DNA from: Pseudomonadota bacterium
Lineage (GTDB): Bacteria; Pseudomonadota; Alphaproteobacteria; Rhizobiales; Devosiaceae
Reading direction: 5' to 3'
Length of the DNA stretch: 64,000 bases
Assembly: GCA_023393475.1 (NCBI GenBank)
Contig: JAEWLC010000053.1
Span: forward strand, 124,001 to 188,000
The position numbers and the translations under genes were made by a program. The notes below the pieces were generated by a model, which saw only the letters and a list, made by a program, of their open reading frames with translations, did no database searches and was not told the DNA's origin. The stretch's first letter is position 1. Every line of letters begins with the position of its first letter. Below, one piece after another: positions 58,518 through 64,000 of the stretch.

Positions 58518-59432
58518 TTAGCGGTCCTTGGGGTCAAGCGCGTCGCGCAGCCCGTCGCCAATATAGGAGAAGCAGACGAGCATCACGACGAGGAAGGCGG
58601 CAGGGGTGAAGAGCATCCACGGCAGCGCCTCGGCAACGGGCGCACCGAACGAGATCAGCGTGCCGAGCGAAGTCTGCGGCTCCTGCACGCCGAGCCCGAG
58701 ATAGGAGAGGAAGCTCTCGGTGATGATGATTTCCGGGATGGTGAGGGTGGCATAGATCACCACCGGCCCGGTGAGGTTGGGCACGATGTGGCGGAAGATG
58801 ATGGTGAAGGGACCGGCGCCGCCGGCCTTGGCCGCCTCGATGAACTCGCGTTGCTTCAGCGACAGTGTCTGCCCGCGCACGATGCGCGCCATGGTCAGCC
58901 ATTCGAGGCACCCGATGCCGATGAACAGCAGCACCGGCGAGCGCCCGAAGATCACCACGAGGATAATGACGAACAGGATGTAGGGCAGCGCGTACATGAT
59001 ATCGACGAAGCGCATCATCACCGCATCGATCCGGCCGCCGAAATAGCCGGCGATGGCGCCATAGACGACGCCGATCACCACCGAGACCGCGGTGGCGACC
59101 ATGGCGACGAGCAGCGACATCTGCGTGCCCTGCAGCGTGCGGGCCAGCATGTCGCGGCCGTTCTGGTCGGTGCCGGCGTAGTGCCCCTTAGCCCAGTCGG
59201 CGGGCTTGCGGATGGCCGACCAGTCGATCTTGTCATAGGCCCAGGGCAACAGGTACGGCCCGACGAAGGCGAACAGCACCAGTGCGGCAAGCACGAAGAT
59301 CGACACCACGGCCGCCTTGTTGCCGCGCAGGCGCCGGAAGGCGTCCTGCGTCAGCGAGCGGCCCTTGGGCGCCGTTGCCAGTGCTTCGGCATAGGCCGAG
59401 AGCGTGGCGTCCTTGGCGGTGATACCGGCCAT
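58518..59432 (-). CDS. oppC: peptide ABC transporter permease (OppC/DppC type)
   Basis: This 304-residue permease has an N-terminal OppC_N region (LTQDAFRRLRGNKAAVVSIF), six predicted helices, a periplasmic part with HYAGTDQNGRDMLARTLQG, and the ATPase-contact EAA loop (EAAKAGGAGPFTIIFRHIVP). The ATG at 59432 overlaps the oppB-type stop (TGATG). Confidence 0.94.
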   Translation of the reverse strand: MAGITAKDATLSAYAEALATAPKGRSLTQDAFRRLRGNKAAVVSIFVLAALVLFAFVGPYLLPWAYDKIDWSAIRKPADWAKGHYAGTDQNGRDMLARTLQGTQMSLLVAMVATAVSVVIGVVYGAIAGYFGGRIDAVMMRFVDIMYALPYILFVIILVVIFGRSPVLLFIGIGCLEWLTMARIVRGQTLSLKQREFIEAAKAGGAGPFTIIFRHIVPNLTGPVVIYATLTIPEIIITESFLSYLGLGVQEPQTSLGTLISFGAPVAEALPWMLFTPAAFLVVMLVCFSYIGDGLRDALDPKDR

Positions 59433-60355
59433 CAGCGGTACCTCACCTTCGGATCGAGCCAGGCGTAGACGATGTCCACGATCAGGTTGAGCGCAAGAAT
59501 GATGAACACGTAGAGCACCGTGGTGCCGAGCACGAGACCGTAGTCGCGGTTGAGCGCGGCGGTAATGAAGTACTTGCCGATACCCGGCAATGCGAACACC
59601 TGCTCGACCACCAGCGAACCGGTGAGCAAGTAGGAAAGGCCTGGCCCGAGATAGGAAACGATCGGGATCAACGCCGGCTTCACCGCATGGCGGGCAAGGA
59701 TGAGCCGGGTGCCGAGACCCTTGGAGCGGGCGGTACGGATGAAGTTGGTGCCAAGCGTCTCGATCATCGATCCGCGCGTCAGGCGGGCGACGCGCGCGCC
59801 ATGCGGCATCGCGAGGATCAGCACCGGCAGGACGAGGTTGAGCCACGCCCCCGGCGTGTAGCCGCCGACCGGCAACCAGCCGAGATAGACGCCGAACACC
59901 AGCTGCAGGATGTTGGCCATGAGGAAGTTCGGGATGATGATCGGGATCAGCACGACGAAGACGAGCAGATAATCCGGCCACTTGTTCTGGTTCACCGCCG
60001 CGATGGCGCCGGCGATGAGGCCGCCGATCGTACCGACGAAGAAGGCCATGAACCCTAGCATCAGGGTGAACGGCAGGCCGATGCCGATGAGGCGCGAAAC
60101 GGTGAAATCCTTCATCACCATCGAGGGCCCGAAATTGCCCTGTAGCACCCCGCCGACATAGCGGAAGAACTGCATCACCAGCGGTTCATCGAGGTGATAG
60201 TAGGCGCGGATATTGCGCAACTGATCGGGCGGCAGCGCGCGCTCGCCGTCGAACGGACCGCCGGGCGCCAGCCGCAGGATGAAAAAGCATACCGTGATCG
60301 TGAGCAGTACGATCGGGATAGCCGTAAGTACGCGCCTGAGCGCATAGCCGAGCAT
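59432..60355 (-). CDS. oppB: peptide ABC transporter permease (OppB/DppB type)
   Basis: This 307-residue permease has the family N-terminus MLGYALRRVLTAIPIVLLTI, six predicted helices and the EAA-like loop (FIRTARSKGLGTRLILARHA). It forms the channel with OppC. It lies 107 bases after oppA; the gap holds a strong hairpin that may lower its expression relative to oppA. Confidence 0.94.
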   Translation of the reverse strand: MLGYALRRVLTAIPIVLLTITVCFFILRLAPGGPFDGERALPPDQLRNIRAYYHLDEPLVMQFFRYVGGVLQGNFGPSMVMKDFTVSRLIGIGLPFTLMLGFMAFFVGTIGGLIAGAIAAVNQNKWPDYLLVFVVLIPIIIPNFLMANILQLVFGVYLGWLPVGGYTPGAWLNLVLPVLILAMPHGARVARLTRGSMIETLGTNFIRTARSKGLGTRLILARHAVKPALIPIVSYLGPGLSYLLTGSLVVEQVFALPGIGKYFITAALNRDYGLVLGTTVLYVFIILALNLIVDIVYAWLDPKVRYR

Positions 60356-60418
60356 CTTGATTGTGACCTTTCCCGCGAGCCGGCGGGATCATCGCCGATA
60401 GCCGGCGGCAAATGGAAA

Positions 60419-60448
60419 GCGGCCGCGAAGTCCCAACTCCGCGGCCGC
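60419..60448 (-). terminator. intra-operon hairpin between oppA and oppB
   Basis: The hairpin GCGGCCGCGGAGT-TGGG-ACTTCGCGGCCGC, read on the minus strand (60448-60419), is followed by TTTCC only, so it is a partial terminator or an mRNA-stabilising structure protecting the oppA transcript end. Confidence 0.5.
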
Positions 60449-60462
60449 CGCTTGTCGAGAGC

Positions 60463-62076
60463 TTACTCGGACTTCGTCATCCAGCGGACGCGGTTGATGT
60501 CCTTGGTGTTGTCCTCGAAGCCCGAGATCTTGGACGAAACGACGTTCTTGCTGACGTACCAGTAGATCGGGATCGCAGCGAACGACTCCATCGCCAGGTT
60601 CTCGGCTTCGTGCAGCAGCGCAGCGCGCTTGACGAGGTCGAGTTCCTTCGAGGCGGAGACGAGCAGTTCGTCGAACTTCGGGTCGCTGAAGCGGCCGTAG
60701 TTGTTGCCCCAGTTCATGGTGTCGCCCTGCTGCACGCCGCTCTTAAGCAGATCGAGCGTGTTCGAGGCATCGTCATAGTCGAGCAGCCAGCCGGCACGAC
60801 CGACGTTGAAGTCACCGGCGCGCAGCGCGTCGTAGTGCACGGCGGTCTCGGCGTTGAACAGCTCGACCTCGACGCCTATCTGCTTCCACATGTCGGCGAT
60901 GGCGACGGCGATGCGCTGGTGGTTCTCGTTGGTGTTGTAGCGCAGCTGCAGCTTCAGCGGGTTCTCGGGCGAGTAACCGGCTTCGGCCATCAGCTTCTTG
61001 GCTTCCTCGACGCGCTGGTCATAGGGCATCTCGGCCCAGTCCGGAGCGTAGGGCGTGCCTTCGTAGTTGCCGGTGCCGGGCGGGACCCAGCCATAGGCCG
61101 GCAGTTCGCCGGTGCCGAGCACGTCGGGACCGATGACGTCGCGCAGGACCGAGATCGACAGGGCCTTGCGGATATTGACGTTATCCAGCGGCGGCTTTTC
61201 CTGGTTCAGCACGTAGTAGTAGATGCCGAGGAACGGCGCCACGTGCGCCTGGCCGGGATAGTTGTCCTGCAGGAACTGGTACTGGTCGGCCGGGAAGTCG
61301 GTGAGGATGTCGAGTTCACCCGCGCGGTAGCGGTTGAGCGCCGCGGTCAGGTCCTCGGTATTGTCCCACTTGATCTCGTCGATCTTCAGCGCGTCCTTGC
61401 CGTAATAGGTGTCGGACTTGACGCCGCGCAGGTACGAGCCGGGCACCCATTCGACCAGCTTGTACGGGCCGTTGGCGACGATGTTCTCCGGCTGGGTCCA
61501 CTGGTCACCGAACTTCTCGATGATGTCCTTGCGGACCGGGTAGGCGGTGTAGTGGGTCAGCGCGCCGAGGAAGAACGGCGTGGGGGACTCGAGGGTGATC
61601 TCGAGCGTCTTGTCGTCGATGGCCTTGACGCCGAGCTGGCTGAAATCGGTGATCTCGCCGGCGCCGATCGCGGCCGAATTCTTGATCGGGTACTGCAGAT
61701 ACGCGTAGTCGGCGGCAGTCTTGGGATCGAACAGGCGCTGGAACGCGTCGACCCAGTTCTGCGCCACGACCGGCTGGCCATCGCTCCACTGCGCGTCGGC
61801 GCGGATCTTGAAGGTGTAGACGAGGCCGTCGTCGGAGACGGTCCAGGATTCGGCCTGGCCCGGGATCGGCTGCGCCTGGATGTCCTCGGCGACGAGGCCT
61901 TCGAACAGTTCGCCGACGATGCGGTTTTCCCAGTCGCCCGAGGCCTTGTGGGGATCGATGGAACCAGGTTCGCTGCCGTTACCGAGGTTAAGCGTCACGG
62001 CTTGCGCCGCGCTCGCCATGAACAGCGCAAGTGCGCCGGCGGTCGCGACCGCTTTAAGGACCTGTGTTATTTTCAT
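60463..62076 (-). CDS. oppA: peptide ABC transporter substrate-binding protein (OppA type)
   Basis: This 537-residue periplasmic receptor (SBP_bac_5 family, cluster C) has a signal peptide (residues 1-27, ending SAAQA, no lipobox). Conserved segments are LNLGNGSEPGSIDPHKASGD, GQAESWTVSDDGLVYTFKIR and NGPYKLVEWVPG. The ATG at 62076 begins the signal peptide. It binds oligopeptides and delivers them to OppBC. Confidence 0.94.
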   Translation of the reverse strand: MKITQVLKAVATAGALALFMASAAQAVTLNLGNGSEPGSIDPHKASGDWENRIVGELFEGLVAEDIQAQPIPGQAESWTVSDDGLVYTFKIRADAQWSDGQPVVAQNWVDAFQRLFDPKTAADYAYLQYPIKNSAAIGAGEITDFSQLGVKAIDDKTLEITLESPTPFFLGALTHYTAYPVRKDIIEKFGDQWTQPENIVANGPYKLVEWVPGSYLRGVKSDTYYGKDALKIDEIKWDNTEDLTAALNRYRAGELDILTDFPADQYQFLQDNYPGQAHVAPFLGIYYYVLNQEKPPLDNVNIRKALSISVLRDVIGPDVLGTGELPAYGWVPPGTGNYEGTPYAPDWAEMPYDQRVEEAKKLMAEAGYSPENPLKLQLRYNTNENHQRIAVAIADMWKQIGVEVELFNAETAVHYDALRAGDFNVGRAGWLLDYDDASNTLDLLKSGVQQGDTMNWGNNYGRFSDPKFDELLVSASKELDLVKRAALLHEAENLAMESFAAIPIYWYVSKNVVSSKISGFEDNTKDINRVRWMTKSE

Positions 62077-62263
62077 TCTTGTCCCATCTCCTTGACAAAG
62101 AAGTTTCCTGACGGGCCCAGCGATTAGAATGCTGTGCCTCATTGTTTTGCCGACTGGTCGAAACCGCCGGATTGGGTACGGACCCTATGGCATCGGCTTT
62201 TCCGTGACAAGACGGTGACTGACGTAAGCGTCAAGCCGACTTGGGCTGGGGAAAATGTGGTGC

Positions 62264-63547
62264 TCAGGCGGCCCGCTCAACCAGCGCCGCAACGCCCATT
62301 CCGCCGGCCGTGCACACCGAGATCAGCGCCCGTTGCTTCTCGCTTGTTGCCAGCAGCTTGGCGGTCAACCCGAGGATGCGCGCGCCGGTCGCGGCGAACG
62401 GATGTCCGTAGGCGAGGCTCGATCCCTTCGTGTTGATCCGGTCCGCATCGATCTCGCCCAGCGGCGTCTCGCGGCCGAGCGTATCGCGGTTGTAGTCCGG
62501 ATCGCGCCAGGCCTTCAGCGTCGCCAGTACCTGCGCCGCGAACGCCTCGTGAATCTCGAACAGGTCGATGTCGTCGAAGGTGAGGTTCGAGCGCCGCAGC
62601 ATCTCCGACACCGCGATGGTCGGCGCCATCAACAGCCCCTCGCCGCCGGCGAAATCGTTGGCCGCCACTTGCCCGAGCGTCAGGTAGGCGAGCACCGGCA
62701 GCCCGCGCGCCTTGGCCCATTCCTCGCTCGCGAGCAGCACCGAGGCGGCACCGTCGGTGAGCGGAGTGGAGTTGGCCGCCGTCAGCGTGCCGAGCCCCGA
62801 TTGCTTGTCGAAGGCCGGCTTCATCGTCGCCATCTTCTCGAGCGTCGTATCGGCGCGCACGTTGTTATCCCTGAGCACCCCGCCGAAGGGCACGACGAGG
62901 TCGTCGTGAAAGCCTTCGTCATAGGCGCGGGCGGCGTTGTGGTGGCTCCTGAGCGCCAGCTGGTCCTGATCCTCGCGCGAAATCCCCCATTCGCGCGCCA
63001 TCAGTTCGCAATGCTGGCCCATCGAAAGACCGGTGCGCGGCTCCTGCGTCGAAGGTGCCACCGGGGCCAGCTCGCCGAAGCTGAAGCCCTTGAACGCCTT
63101 GAGCTTCTCGCCTGTGGTGCGGGCCCGGCTGAGGTTGATGGCGCGGTGCTGGAACTTGTCGCCGAAAACCACTGGGCTGTCGGAGACGGTGTCGGTCCCC
63201 GCCGCAATGGCGCTGTCGATCTCGCCGATCGCGATCTTCGCGCCGAGCGAAAGCGCCGCCTGCAACGAGGTGCCGCAGGCGATCTGTACGTTGGTGCCCG
63301 GCGTGCGTGGCGACAGGCCGGCATCGAGGCTCGCCTCGCGGGCGAGGTTGAAATCGCGGCTGTGAGACAGGACGGCACCCGCCATCACCTCGCCGATACG
63401 CTCGCCCCGAAGGTTGTACTTCTCCACCAGCCCGCCCAGCGCCGCGCCGAGCATCCCGAGGTTGCCCTCCTCGGCATAGCCGGTATAGGCGCGGGCAAAA
63501 GGGATGCGGGCCGAGCCGACAATGGCGACCTTGCGAGTTTCCGGCAT
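62264..63547 (-). CDS. fadI: acetyl-CoA C-acyltransferase (thiolase, FadI-like)
   Basis: This 427-residue thiolase cleaves 3-ketoacyl-CoA in fatty acid beta-oxidation. The acyl-accepting Cys is in NVQIACGTSLQAAL (about residue 91), His in EIHEAFAAQVL and GHPFAATGARILG, and the second Cys in SVCTAGGMGVAALVE. The extended FadI-like form fits the adjacent fadJ-type gene, to which it is coupled by a TGATG overlap. Confidence 0.93.
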   Translation of the reverse strand: MPETRKVAIVGSARIPFARAYTGYAEEGNLGMLGAALGGLVEKYNLRGERIGEVMAGAVLSHSRDFNLAREASLDAGLSPRTPGTNVQIACGTSLQAALSLGAKIAIGEIDSAIAAGTDTVSDSPVVFGDKFQHRAINLSRARTTGEKLKAFKGFSFGELAPVAPSTQEPRTGLSMGQHCELMAREWGISREDQDQLALRSHHNAARAYDEGFHDDLVVPFGGVLRDNNVRADTTLEKMATMKPAFDKQSGLGTLTAANSTPLTDGAASVLLASEEWAKARGLPVLAYLTLGQVAANDFAGGEGLLMAPTIAVSEMLRRSNLTFDDIDLFEIHEAFAAQVLATLKAWRDPDYNRDTLGRETPLGEIDADRINTKGSSLAYGHPFAATGARILGLTAKLLATSEKQRALISVCTAGGMGVAALVERAA

Positions 63548-64000
63548 CAGGCTCTCCCGTCCTTGCGGGCCTGCATCGGCCCCCCGAGGAACGGGGCGAA
63601 GCCGGTTCCGTAGATGACGCCGATATCGGCAAGGTCGTCCGAGGCCACGACGCCTTCGGCAACGGCGACCGACGTGGCGTTGACCAGAGGTTGCACCAGT
63701 TCCCGGCCGAGCCCGGCGAGGTCCGGATGCTCAGGCACCTCGCCCTTCACCGCCTTGCCGTTGGTCCAGGTATAGAACCCCTGCCCGCTCTTCCGGCCGA
63801 GCTTCTTTTCCGCGATCAGCCGCGCGAACTGGCTGTCGTCGGGCACCGGATTGCCCAGTTCCTCTGCCACCGACTTGCCGACATCGAGCCCAACCGTATC
63901 CATCAGTTCGATCGGCCCCATCGGCATGCCGAAAGCCACCGCCGCGGCATCGATCTGCTCCTTGCTCGCGCCGGCCTCCACCCGCTGCACCGCGCCCAGC
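63547..64000 (-). CDS. fadJ: 3-hydroxyacyl-CoA dehydrogenase/enoyl-CoA hydratase (FadJ-like), C-terminal part
   Basis: Only the last 150 or so residues lie in the window; the frame runs off the right end. The segment AVAFGMPMGPIELMDTVGLD and the repeated 3-hydroxyacyl-CoA dehydrogenase C-terminal domain (GFYTWTNGKA, then LVNATSVAVAEGVVASDDLA and GTGFAPFLGGPMQ) identify the multifunctional beta-oxidation alpha subunit. Its stop overlaps the thiolase start. Confidence 0.9.
   Translation of the reverse strand, partial: LGAVQRVEAGASKEQIDAAAVAFGMPMGPIELMDTVGLDVGKSVAEELGNPVPDDSQFARLIAEKKLGRKSGQGFYTWTNGKAVKGEVPEHPDLAGLGRELVQPLVNATSVAVAEGVVASDDLADIGVIYGTGFAPFLGGPMQARKDGRA

Noticed and set aside
1..64000. 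tRNA, rRNA, tmRNA, CRISPR array, insertion sequences
   Set aside because: Reading the intergenic stretches on both strands showed no cloverleaf with a GTTCGAATC-type arm, no regular direct-repeat array and no transposase motif.

Overview
This 64 kb window is GC-rich, densely coded chromosomal DNA from an alphaproteobacterium, most likely of the order Hyphomicrobiales (Rhizobiales). Markers for this are the GapR (DUF2312), TrcR (DUF1013), RcdA-type (DUF1465), DUF1192, DUF992 and DUF4164 families, the three-gene pntAA-pntAB-pntB transhydrogenase, and a 6S RNA upstream of the 5-formyl-THF cyclo-ligase gene. The gene complement resembles Devosia and its relatives, but that family placement is inference. 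I see no tRNA, rRNA, CRISPR array, transposase or intact prophage.

Layout. 0-6 kb: yebC, a ymdB-like phosphoesterase, the folate gene ygfA and 6S RNA (all minus), then an inserted pair (CPA1 antiporter, lytic transglycosylase), then zapA with a DUF4164 partner. 6-14.4 kb: central carbon metabolism (tkt, gap, pgk, fba), interrupted between gap and pgk by a small lower-GC insert with a frameshifted orphan gene, followed by a ThiE-like protein and a Sel1-repeat protein. 14.4-19.7 kb: suhB-type phosphatase, a MotA/TolQ-like plus OmpA-like membrane pair, an ABC exporter and rpmE. 19.7-23.3 kb: a cell-cycle block (RcdA family, DUF1192, quinone oxidoreductase, TrcR). 23.3-33 kb: a CPA2 antiporter, small YdcH proteins, a glycosyltransferase, a TetR regulator with its operator, purEK, rpsU, DUF992 and an alpha/beta hydrolase. 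33-41.2 kb: DsbA/FrnE-like and LysE-like genes, the pnt operon, cytochrome aa3 subunit IV, pepF, and a sigma-54 response regulator divergent from pepF. 41.3-51.9 kb: L,D-transpeptidase, DUF882 protease, dxs, an orphan gene, a HerA-like ATPase, a uronate-dehydrogenase pseudogene, a two-domain endolysin-like protein and gapR. 52-64 kb: a DUF1036-pyk pair, an M20 dipeptidase, rpmJ, a receiver protein, a complete peptide ABC importer (oppABCDF) and fadI with the 3' part of fadJ.

Two themes stand out. The first is cell-cycle control. Three alphaproteobacterial cell-cycle or nucleoid genes lie here, and the only two perfect TTAA-N7-TTAA CtrA boxes I could find by eye are both intergenic. One is upstream of the rcdA-type gene, where a factor-independent terminator suggests a CtrA-linked small RNA with C/U-rich anti-Shine-Dalgarno-like segments. 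The other is between pepF and the sigma-54 regulator. The second theme is cell-wall enzymology: a lytic transglycosylase, an L,D-transpeptidase, a DUF882 peptidase and an M15-muramidase fusion. Two genes appear recently broken, a uronate dehydrogenase (about 8 nt missing) and the orphan gene between gap and pgk (1 nt missing).
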